Source: Manihot esculenta
Taxonomy: Eukaryota; Streptophyta; Magnoliopsida; Malpighiales; Euphorbiaceae
Direction of reading: 5' to 3'
Length of the DNA stretch: 64,000 nt
NCBI RefSeq assembly: GCF_001659605.2
Contig: NC_035176.2
Coordinates: forward strand, 34,032,716-34,096,715
The notes under the pieces were generated by a model, which made no database searches, had not been told where the DNA came from, and saw nothing but the letters and a program-made list of their open reading frames with translations. Shown piece after piece: positions 55,134 through 64,000 of the stretch. The stretch's first letter is position 1. Every line of letters begins with the position of its first letter. The position numbers were made by a program, and so were the translations under genes.

Positions 55134-57641
55134 TGTAATACCCGGCTAGATTCCGGCATCGGAATCCCTACCTTCCGGCGGAATCTCCATTGGAATATGG
55201 AATTTTGATGATGCCAGAGTCTTCTAGAGGGGTAAAATGTGATTTCTAAAATGATTTTTACTGATTTCATGGTTTTAAATGAAAAAGAAGTGAGTTTTGA
55301 AAAGAAAAGACCAAGGAGGTTTTTGCCAGGTTCGGCCGCCGAAAGTGAAGTTCGGCCGCCGAACATGAGTTGGTTTTGGGGGCGCTTTTGGCCTCCGAAA
55401 GCTATGTTTGAACAAACCAGGTTCGGCCGCCGAACCTCAAGTTCGGCCGCCGAACATGGGGGTGTTTTGCATGCATGTTAGGCCGCCGAAGGAGGTTTGG
55501 CTGGCCACCTATAAAAGCCCCTCAGACCGAAAATGGGCGAGATTTCTCCCCATTCTCGAGCTCAGGTGTGTTCATGTCCTCCTTTGGTCATTTTCATGTT
55601 TTCTCTTCATCTCCTTCATATTTTTATGAGTTCCATGGTTGTTTTGAAGAGTTTTCAAGCTTAGATCAAAGTTTTGGGAGCTTGGAGACCCAAGGAGTAG
55701 TTTCCTCCCATCTCCAAGTTAGAGCTCGCACAAACCCTCGATCTTCAAGAGGTAAGTGTGGATCTATGCTTTCTTTTACGTTTCATGAAGTTTTAAGTGA
55801 GTTTTAAGAGGTTTTGATGGTTGAGTATGGGTAGATATGCATGTTAGGGTTTATGTGGGTTTTATGCCCAATGTATGTTAATGTATGTTCATGTGATGTT
55901 GTGTTGGGGTTTAAGTTAGTTTTCAAGCCCCTTGAGCATATGGGAGAGAGTATGCATGATTGGGAAAGAGTATGTGAGGTTTGGTTTGTTTTGATGGTTT
56001 TGGCCTATGTGGGTCATAAACTATCTATGTATGCTTTAGATGTTGTTTTTGGGAGTTTAAGCTTGTTTGAGCTCCTTTGTGCATGGTTAAGGATGTATGC
56101 ATGTGTTTGAGAAGTTGGGTGCTTGTTTTGGGGTGTATGGAAGGTTTGGAAGGCTTGAAATGCACAAAGGCTGAGTTCTGGATGAACTCAGGTTCGGCCG
56201 CCGAAGGTGGTTTTGGCCGCCGAACCTGCCTGAGGATGCAGGGATTGGCCGCCTAACCTTGCCCCCGAAAGTTGAGTTTTGGCTTGAAATCAGACTTTCG
56301 GCCGCCGAAGGTAATGTTCGGCCGCCGAAAGTGCCTGACTTTCGTCTCTGGAGAGAGGGTTCGGCCGCCAAAGGTGCCGCCGAACCTGCCTGACTTTCGT
56401 CTCTGTCTGGGACTTTCGGCCGCCGAAGGTGCCGCCGAAAGTGCCCTGTCTAGCCCTTTCATGGGTGTTTTCTATGCATGTTTAAGTGATGCTTTAGGGG
56501 GTTTTTGGGTAGTTGTTTATGAGTTGTTTAGAGTATGTTTGGCACCTCACTGGAGTCCACCTGTGTAGGATCGGACCCGAGGAACTGAGGTGTTCAGCAG
56601 TGTTAGCTGCTTCAGAGTTAGTCCAGAGCTAGCCAGAGTTGAGTGGAACTAACCCTTATGTTTTAAATCAAATGTTTTCAGCATGGTCAAGCATGTTCAT
56701 GCATCATGAATACCATGTTATGCAATAGGTTGTTTGCATTAGGATTCACGAATATGATGCATTGCATAATACGATGATAATGATGTGGATGGATACTGGA
56801 TGATCCTCTAGCCCTCAGTATGTTATGATATGATATGAAATGATATGATATGGCATGTACGATATGATATGAGATGAGAAGTCCAGGTGTGGTCGTATCG
56901 CCCCTGGCATAGAGCATGAGAAGTCCAGGTGTGGCCGTATCGCCCCTGGCATAGAGCATATGAAGTCCAGGCGTGGCCGCATCGCCCCTGGCATAGAGTA
57001 TTGTTGACTTGTTATGGTACGAGATTGATATGTAGAGGGCTATTGGTGACAGATTCATCCTTGAGGTGATATATTTGTGATGTGACGCATTCCATGATAG
57101 CATACGTTAAAATGAACTGTTTTCTTTTATGGTTTCTGCTCACTGGGCTTTTTAGCTCACCCCTCTCCCCTAACCCCAGGTTTGCAGGGTCAGAGGTAGT
57201 TCAGGAAGACGGCGAGATATGGTTATGGTCTTGATATGTAATAGAGTAGTAGTGGACATGATGTAATGTAAAGTTATGTAAGGATGTAAAAGAGTTATGT
57301 TGTAATATGACTTTATGTTATATGTTCAGAGTTATAGTATTGTGCTTGGCCCGAGTTGGATAATCCCTTTGTACATGAGTTTTATTTTATGTTGTTACAT
57401 GTGATGGACCGAGTTTGACATAGGGTATGCTGACCCTAGGGGTTCTATGAGTTCAGTCATAGTGCATACACAGGTCAAACTGGTTAAAGGTAAAGTTTTA
57501 AATGTTTTATGAAAATGTTGGATCATGTTTGGGATTATACCAGATGTACAGGATGCTTAGTAGGCTTGCTACGGGTCCCGGCGGCCTTATGCCGATCTGG
57601 ATCCTAGCGCCGGTAGTGGTCCGGATTTTCGGGTCGTTACA
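55134..57641 (+). repeat. Element E 3' LTR (2508 bp)
   Basis: Same length as the 5' LTR. TATAAAAG is at 55510-55517. GCC palindromes lie at 55330-55490 and 56190-56445, with slightly more perfect copies than in the 5' LTR. The last donor-like site is changed to AGTTGAGT here (about 56637-56644). Confidence 0.95.
56883..56991. repeat. Hairpin minisatellite in 3' LTR of E, three units
   Basis: Same three-unit array as the 5' LTR, with one change (GTGTGGTCGTATCG) in the first unit. Confidence 0.88.
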
Positions 57642-58319
57642 GATGACTTCACTGGCAATGAGTTCAGGAGGAAGCCTAGTTTCTCAATCGACCAAGGTAG
57701 TCGCTCAAATAAGTGGACCAAGGCATTAAGTGGAGGAGCGGACCAAAATGATCGGCGTGCCATTGGAACAAACACATACCAAACAAGTAATGTTGTGAAA
57801 AGCCAACATATTGAGGGAACATAGAGTGTCTCAAATAATGTCTCAGTGGTCCAACATAACCCGATAAGGTGTTACTTATGTAACGGGCCACACCGTTTTG
57901 TAGAGTGTCCTCATAAAAAGGCTTTAAATGTCCTGAGAGCAACCCAAGGAGATGAGGATTATGCGGGAGAAGGGAAAACTAATGCTGAAATCAAAGATCT
58001 GCACAAGTTAGGTGCATTATGCTCCATGAAAGCTGTGGAAAGGCAATATATGGGGCTTACTGTGGAGAAAGGGTCGATGTACGTAGACATATGGATTAAT
58101 GGAGAAGAAATAGAGGCTTTGGTGGATACAGGAGCTACTGACAACTTTATGGCAAATACTTTAGCCACAAGGTTGAAGTTGATGGTGCAGAAAACTGTTG
58201 GGAAGGTGAAGGCGATCATCTCCAAGGCTCTAGACATGGGGGGAATGGCGGTCGGTGTATCGTGTCAGCTGGGCTTATGGAAGGGAATAATGGATTTCAC
58301 AGTGACTCCACTTGATGAC
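57642..58319 (+). pseudogene. gag-pol: Element G gag end, zinc knuckle and protease, cut by K
   Basis: The phase continues from 44715. A stop (TAG, 57822-57824) lies before the zinc knuckle CYLCNGPHRFVECP (CX2CX3HX4C). After a linker comes a protease with IEALVDTGATDNFM, the usual DTG active site. The frame stays open until LTR K starts at 58320. RT and later domains are not in the window. Confidence 0.85.
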
Positions 58320-59345
58320 TGTAACGGCTTGGAAATCGGACCGCTACCGGCGCTAGAATTCAAGTCGACTTAAGGTCGCTGGAACCCGTAACAAGCCTAC
58401 TATACATCCTGAGCACCTGATAAAATCCCATACATGAACATACATTTTCATTAAAAAATTCAAACTTTTTATATTTCAAGCTCGACCTGTACATTCATCA
58501 TAAAGTGTAAACATAAAACCCACACTAGAGCCCTCATCAAATGCTCTAGTATGGTTAACATCATATACATCAAGCTTGGATCAACATAACTCGTTTTTAA
58601 ACTTTTACATTAAACATGTTCACTGGGATTCATTAAAAGCATAAACTAGGGCAAAGCACAAATCTATCCATTTCATATTACATGTCCACTACTAATCTAT
58701 TACATGATCATAAACATCACCCTTGCCGACTTCCTGTGCTATCTCTGACCTGTAAACCTGGGGGTTAGGGGAAAGGGGTAAGCTACCAGAGCCTAGTGAG
58801 CATAATTGTAAAAACAGTTTAATAAACATATGTTTTCATGAAATGCATCACAACACAAACAATTCACATCAAGGATGGACTTGTCACCAGTAACCCTCTA
58901 CATATCCAAATAATGCCCGACCCTCGACGGAGCTCCTCAGGACTTCCTTTTAATCATAACATAACATATCCAACTGTGCCAGGGGCGTAGAATGGGCAAC
59001 CCTGGTCTTTCCCTTACATCGTGCCAAGGGCGTAGAATGGGCAAGCCTTGGACTTCCATATCCGTATCATATCATAACCTGTTTGAGGGCTAGTAGGTCA
59101 TCCAATATCCATCCACACCAACAGTAAAATTATGCAATGCATCATATTTGTGAATTCTAATGCAAACATCCTATAAACATGGCAATCATGATGCATGAAC
59201 ATGCTCAAAAGTTTGATTACATAAAAACAGTAGATTAGTTTAGTTCTACTCACTTTTGGCTGACGCTCGCCTACAACCGAAGCAGCTGACTCACTGCTGA
59301 TCTCTACGGTCTCTCGGGTCCGATCCTACACAGGTGGACTCAAGT
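58320..59345 (-). repeat. LTR K, Tekay-like family, cut by element L
   Basis: Starts TGTAACGGCTTGG on the plus strand with flank ATGAC (58315-58319) and follows the family LTR as far as GGTGGACTCAAGT, about half its length. The rest must lie beyond L, off-window. Whether it is a solo LTR or part of a full element cannot be told. Confidence 0.82.
58979..59051. repeat. Hairpin minisatellite in LTR K, two units with covarying arms
   Basis: Unit one: CCAGGG (58979-58984) and CCCTGG (59000-59005). Unit two: CCAAGG (59024-59029) and CCTTGG (59046-59051). The fourth base of one arm and its partner have changed together, keeping the stem; the centre GCGTAGAATGGGCAA is the same in both. Confidence 0.88.
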
Positions 59346-61680
59346 TGTAACGACCCCAAAATGGACCGTCACCGGCGCTAGGATTCAGGTCGACTTAAGG
59401 CCGTCAGAACCCGTAGCAAGCCTGCTATACTCTCTGTGTACCTGTAAACCTCATACATGATCATACATTTTCTGTGAAAATAAAACTCTTTTCTGAACCA
59501 AGGCTTAACCTGTGCATGCACTATCTCTGTACTCTGTACTCATGTACTCTGTACTCTGTATCCCTGACTAGAGCTTGCTCTAGATGGGTTAACTCATACC
59601 TGTTAAGCCTGGTTTTCACATACAGGAAAACATATATACATATACAGATCATGTACAAAACATACATCACTAGGTCAAGCAACAACTATTACATCTCTTT
59701 AATATTACATGTCCACTCTAAGCTATTACAGATCTCTTTACTTTTCCTGTACTCTGCTGGACTGTCCCTGTACACTGTACACTGAACCTGCAAAACTGGG
59801 GTTAAGGGAGTGGGATGAGCTCTATAGCCTAGTGAGTAGAACAGTAAAACATCTCAGTAAAATATGATCTCATGGAATGCACCATATCACAGACAAGCCA
59901 CATCAAGAGTAAACCTGTCACCACATAGTCCCAGTAACTCTGTGCCAGGGCGTAGAATCGAGCACCTGGTCTTCCTGTCATATATGTATATGTGTATATA
60001 ACACCTCTGTACTTACCATTGCCAGGGCGTAGTCAAAGGCTCCTGGACTTTGCTATACCTGCCAGGGCGTAGTCAAAGGCTCCTGGACTTCGCTATACCT
60101 GCCAGGGCGTAGTCAAAGGCTCCTGGACTTCGCTATACCTGCCAGGGCGTAGTCAAAGGCTCCTGGACTTCCTGTCTGAGACTATTGGATCATTCAGCAT
60201 TCACTCACATCACCAAATAACGATGCAATGCAACATATTCGTGAATACTAATGCAATCAACCTATGACATAAACATGATGCATGAGATATGCTAAAAGCA
60301 GTTTGTGGTTCAATTAAAAGTCATAAGTTTAGTTCCACTCACCTCTGGCTATCTGGACTGACTGACTCTGCAGGCTCTGAACCTCTGGAGCAGTACTCAC
60401 TGCTGCTCTCTCTGGTTCCTCTGGTCTGTACCAATACAGATGGACTCAAATGAGGGACCAAACAAGCGTAGAAATAACTCTCTTAAACTCCCCAAGAATC
60501 CCCTTAAACTCACTCAACTATCCATGCAAAGCATGCAAAACAAAGCTGGACAGGACACTTTCGGCGGCAGGTTCGGCGGCCGAAAGTCCTCTCCAGAGAC
60601 GAAACTCAAGCACCTTCGGCGGCCGAAACTCAATCTTCGGCGGCCGAACCCTTTCGGGGGCAAGCTTCGGGGGCCAAAACTCACTCCAGAGACGAAAGTC
60701 TCACACCTTCAGCGGCACCTTCGGCGGCCGAATCCCCCAAACAGAGCCGAACATGCAAAACAGGCTGTGGCAGCCAAGCCACCATGCAAGAGGTTCGGCG
60801 GCCGAATGAACCTTCGGCTGCCGAACCTGTGTTCATCCAGAACTCAGCTTCAACGGCAAACCATCTTCTCCTTCCCTTCAACCACTCAAACCATATATAC
60901 TCCAACTCCTCAACACACATATACTCACGTATATGATCACAGGGGTCCAAAACTATCTAATAACCCTAAACAACAAATCAAACATAACACAGAAACATGT
61001 ATACATGCATAACTCATCAAAACCACTACTTCTCACGTAAACATGCATCTCTCTCCCTTCACTTCCATAAAACCTTCAGAAAACACATAAACAGGTTCAA
61101 GAGCATTACTTACCTCCTGTAACAAGAAGCTGAACACTCTGATCTAAGGAAAACGGACCAACTCTCCTCAAACTCTCAAACTCGCACAAACGGAGCTTTT
61201 TGCTTCAAAACATTCAAAACTAAGTTTGTTTTCACGTCAAAACTTTCCACACCTGTGAAACCCTTAGCCTGAGCAGCTCAAAGCGTGCAGATAAAGCATG
61301 GGAGATGTGACCAACTTCTGGACATGATCTGGTGATAATACTTGTCCAAAATGCTGACTAAGGGATACAAAACTGCTGGCTAAGCAACTCAGCTTCGGCT
61401 GCCGAATCGCATGCAAAACCATGCAACATTCGGGGGCCGAACCTGAATTCGGAAGCCGAATATTGGGCACTTTCGGCGGCCGAACTTATCTTCGGCGGCC
61501 GAACTTGGCTCCTCTGCCTTGGTTCATTTCAACTCAAAACTTGGTTCCATTTACCTGTAACACAATAAACCACACAACATTCGTGAGAAACTCATATCTC
61601 CTACCCTCTAGAGGATTCCGACATCCCGGAGTCCACCGGACGACAAGAATTCCGGTGCCGGACTCTAGCCGGGTATTACA
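59346..61680 (-). repeat. Element L 3' LTR (2335 bp)
   Basis: TGTAACGACCCC...GGGTATTACA on the plus strand. GCC palindromes lie at 60556-60825 and 61390-61505. The usual GGCCAGCCACC-TATAAAAG block is replaced near 61330-61395 by unrelated sequence, so this LTR seems to lack the family TATA box. Confidence 0.92.
59945..60166. repeat. Hairpin minisatellite in LTR of L, five units
   Basis: One divergent unit (59945-59969), then after a TAT-rich spacer four units of 40-bp period, nearly perfect copies of CCAGGGCGTAGTCAAAGGCT ending in CCTGG, joined by ACTTCGCTATACCTG. The near identity shows recent expansion. Confidence 0.92.
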
Positions 61681-61717
61681 TTCTCCCCCCCTTAAGAACA
61701 TTCGTCCTCGAAGGTTC
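61681..61717 (-). other. Element L polypurine tract and hairpin
   Basis: The minus strand reads AAGGGGGGGAGAA next to the LTR; then GAACATTCG / CGAAGGTTC (61696-61717), the family hairpin with one mismatch. Confidence 0.85.
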
Positions 61718-61758
61718 CTAAAACACACAATTAACACATGAAATGGAGAAAACTAACC

Positions 61759-64000
61759 TCAAAACAAATATGGATACTGCTGGAGCATAGACTCCCGCGT
61801 CTCCCAGGTGCACTCTTCTAGATTATGGTGGTTCCATAGAACTTTCACCATCGGAATCTCCTTGTTCCTTAGCTGTCTGATCTGCTTGTCCAGAATCCGC
61901 ACTGGCTGCTCTATATAGGTGAGATCCGTATGAATCTCCACCTCAGGCTCACTCAGAACCTGATTCGGATCTGACACAAACTGTCGTAGCATAGAAACAT
62001 GAAATACCGGGTGAATTCTCTCCATAGAAGCAGGTAAATCCAGCTTATACGACACATTTCCGATCCTCTGCAACACCTCAAAGGGTCCAATGTACTGTGG
62101 AGCCAATTTACCTTTCATTCCAAAACGAACCACTCCTTTCATTGGAGACACTTTTAGCAATACCCAATTACCCTCTTGAAACTCTAACTGCTTTCTGCGA
62201 ACGTCTGCATAACTTTTCTGTCTACTCTGAGCTGTTCTGATTCTCTCTCTGATCATGGGCACCATTCTACTGGTAATGTCTACTAACTCTGGCCCTGCAA
62301 GAGCCTTCTCTCCTACCTCTTCCCAGCAAACAGGGGATCTGCACTTCCTCCCATACAAAGCTTCATAAGGAGCCATCCCGATGCTCGTATGATGGCTGTT
62401 ATTGTAGGCAAACTCCACCAAAGGTAGATGCTGCCTCCAAGAACCGCCAAAGTCTAACACACATAGTCGAAGCATATCCTCTATGGTCTGGATGGTCCTT
62501 TCTGACTGTCCATCAGTCTGTGGGTGGAAAACAGTACTAAAATCCAATCTCGTGCCCATCGCACTTTGCAGACTCCGCCAAAAGCGGGAGGTAAACTGAG
62601 GTCCTCTGTCTGAAACTATAGACACTGGAACTCCATGTAATCTCACTATCTCATCCAGATAGACCTGTGCCAACTTATCCACAGAATAATTACTCCGTAC
62701 TGGAAGAAAATGAGCAGATTTCGTGAGTCTGTCCACAATCACCCATATCGAGTCTATCCTGTTGGACGCTACTGGTAAACCCACTACAAAATCCATGGCT
62801 ATGTTCTCCCATTTCCACTCTGGAATCGGTAATGGGTTAAGCATTCCGGCTGGTTTCTGATGCTCTAATTTCACCCTCTGACAAACTTCACAGGCTGTCA
62901 CGAACTGCGCCACTTCTTTCTTCATGGCTGGCCACCAATAGACCCTTTTCAGATCCTGATACATCTTGGTGGCTCCTGGGTGAACACTATACCTCGCATT
63001 ATGAGCTTCCCTCATAATGTCTTCCTTCACACTGCCCCTATCTGGTACACAAAGTCAACTCCCATAGCGAAGGATCCCTTTGCTGTCAAATCTGAACTCT
63101 ACACTATTGCCTGACTGAACAGTCCTGGCAATTTTCATCAACTCAGGGTCCTCATGCTGTCTCTGAGCTATCTGCTCCAGAAACACATGTGTCACTCTCA
63201 TCTGTGCTATCAACGCACCTGTACCAGACAACTCTAGTTGTAATCCCTCGTCAAAGAGCTTATAAAGCTCCATTACAACTGGTCTCCGCTCTGCTGCTAT
63301 ATGGGATAAACTGCCTAGTGACTTCCGGCTTAGGGCGTCTGCGACAACATTCGCCTTACCCGGATGATACTGGATTTTACAATCATAATCACTGAGCAAT
63401 TCGACCCACCTTCTCTGCCGCAAATTCAGCTCTCTCTGACTTAAGATGTATTGTAAACTCTTGTGATCGGTGAAGATCTCGCATTTAACCCCGTAGAGGT
63501 AATGCCGCCACATCTTAAGTGCAAAGATAACTGCTGCCATCTCTAGGTCATGGGTAGGGTAATTCAACTCGTGCTTCTTCAACTGTCTAGAAGCATAAGC
63601 TATTACTCTATCACTCTGCATCAATACACAACCCAATCCCACTCGAGATGCATCACAGAACACTGTGAACTCTTCATTACTGACAGGCAGAGCTAACACT
63701 GGTGCTGTTGTCAATCTCCTCTTGAGCTCCTCAAAGCTCTCTTCACACTGGTCTGACCAGATAAACTTCTGGTTCTTCTGAGTCAATTTGGTCATAGGAG
63801 CTGCTATCTTTAAGAAGTTCTGAACGAACCTCCTGTAGTAACCTGCCAGTCCCAGAAAGCTTTTAATCTCAGTCACTGACGTGGGTCTGGGCCAGTTAGC
63901 TACAGCCTCTATCTTCTTGGGGTCTACCTCAATACCCTCTGCTGATACCACATGTCCCAAGAAGGCAATGCTCCGTAATCAAAACTCACACTTCGAGAAC
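61759..64000 (-). pseudogene. pol: Element L pol: RNase H, integrase, chromodomain-like tail; two nonsense codons
   Basis: Ends QQYPYLF at 61759. From the right edge: FSKCEF, then TGA at 63979-63981 (Trp in H), linker [11 protein letters not shown], RNase H ([16 protein letters not shown]), then TGA at 63055-63057 (Arg in H, CGA to TGA), integrase zinc-binding domain ([14 protein letters not shown]), DDE core ([24 protein letters not shown]), and the tail KVLWNHHNLEECTWE. Both breaks are C-to-T type changes. No frameshift is seen in this 2.2 kb. Confidence 0.93.

Larger units (their letters stand above)
44716..57641 (+). mobile_element. Element E: young Tekay-like element with intact gag and ruined pol
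   Basis: Flanked by the perfect duplication GATGA (44711-44715 and 57642-57646). The LTRs are 2508 bp each and differ at about 22 sites by eye. Internal order: primer site, leader with element I, intact gag, pol with many stops and frameshifts and no integrase core, hairpin, polypurine tract. The low LTR divergence set against the heavy pol decay means pol was already dead when this copy was made. Confidence 0.93.
31180..64000 (+). mobile_element. Element G: old Ty3/gypsy retrotransposon, host of the right nest, 3' part off-window
   Basis: Own parts: 5' LTR (31180-31821), primer site, and gag-protease pieces at 31836-32115, 43740-44715 and 57642-58319. Insertions between them are J (with H), E (with I) and K (with L). 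Removing E with one copy of its duplication restores the gag phase exactly, which supports the junction. Pol beyond the protease and the 3' LTR would lie to the right of the window. Confidence 0.82.
59346..64000 (-). mobile_element. Element L: Tekay-like retrotransposon, partial
   Basis: Minus-strand element inserted in LTR K at CAAGT (59341-59345; partner off-window). Seen are the 3' LTR, polypurine tract, chromodomain-like tail, integrase, RNase H and the RT/RNase H linker. RT, protease, gag and the 5' LTR are off-window. Closest in this window to H by protein sequence. Confidence 0.92.

Noticed and set aside
60019..60166. Regular repeats resembling a CRISPR array
   Set aside because: The spacers are themselves repeats, the array lies in a plant LTR, and there are no cas genes; it is a minisatellite.

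Overview
The window is nuclear DNA of a flowering plant, almost certainly a eudicot. It holds two ordinary intron-containing plant genes in AT-rich DNA, set between two blocks of nested LTR retrotransposons. A Euphorbiaceae origin (cassava or rubber type) is only a weak impression from the look of the repeats. Nothing prokaryotic is present.

Left block (1-24440). A minus-strand Ty3/gypsy element (A) of chromovirus, Tekay/Del-like type runs off the left edge, with its 5' LTR at 4063-6225. Next is a degraded gypsy-like leader split by a solo LTR (M, 6374-8573, flanks ACAAC), then AT-rich DNA. An old minus-strand Ty1/copia remnant (10874-24440) was hit by plus-strand element B (11039-23338, flanks CATGT). 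B's pol was hit by a non-autonomous tRNA-Asp-primed element C (11497-19771, flanks GCACC). C's LTR was hit in turn by solo LTR D (12986-15259, flanks TTCTT).

Gene island (24441-30825). An LRR receptor-like kinase of the pollen-receptor-kinase type (25068-27171, three exons, 623 aa) and a nucleoredoxin (28958-30463, three exons, 387 aa) lie on the plus strand, each with a TATA box. No other host gene is supported. A broken RNase H-like fragment (30826-31179) closes the island.

Right block (31180-64000). One old plus-strand gypsy element, G, has been split three times. Solo LTR J (32116-43739) contains full-length Tekay-like element H (33265-42995). Young element E (44716-57641) contains small non-autonomous element I (47269-50891). 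LTR K (from 58320) contains element L, which runs off the right edge. Matching 5-bp flanks support almost every junction and give a relative order of insertion.

The most interesting signals are in the Tekay-like family. (1) Its LTRs of about 2.2-2.5 kb carry arrays of a 13-bp palindrome, TTCGGCNGCCGAA, which contains the GCC-box core. (2) At one fixed LTR position each copy has a short tandem array whose units are hairpins with CCAGG/CCTGG arms, and the arms change together in at least two copies. (3) Each LTR has splice-donor-like sites, and a CAG acceptor lies 7-9 nt before the conserved gag start, so a spliced gag leader is plausible. (4) Element E has an intact gag, a pol that is ruined and lacks its integrase core, and LTRs that differ by only about 0.9%. 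This points to a gag-only lineage moved in trans. Element I (protease and tail only) and element C (gag-like only) show further routes to non-autonomy.
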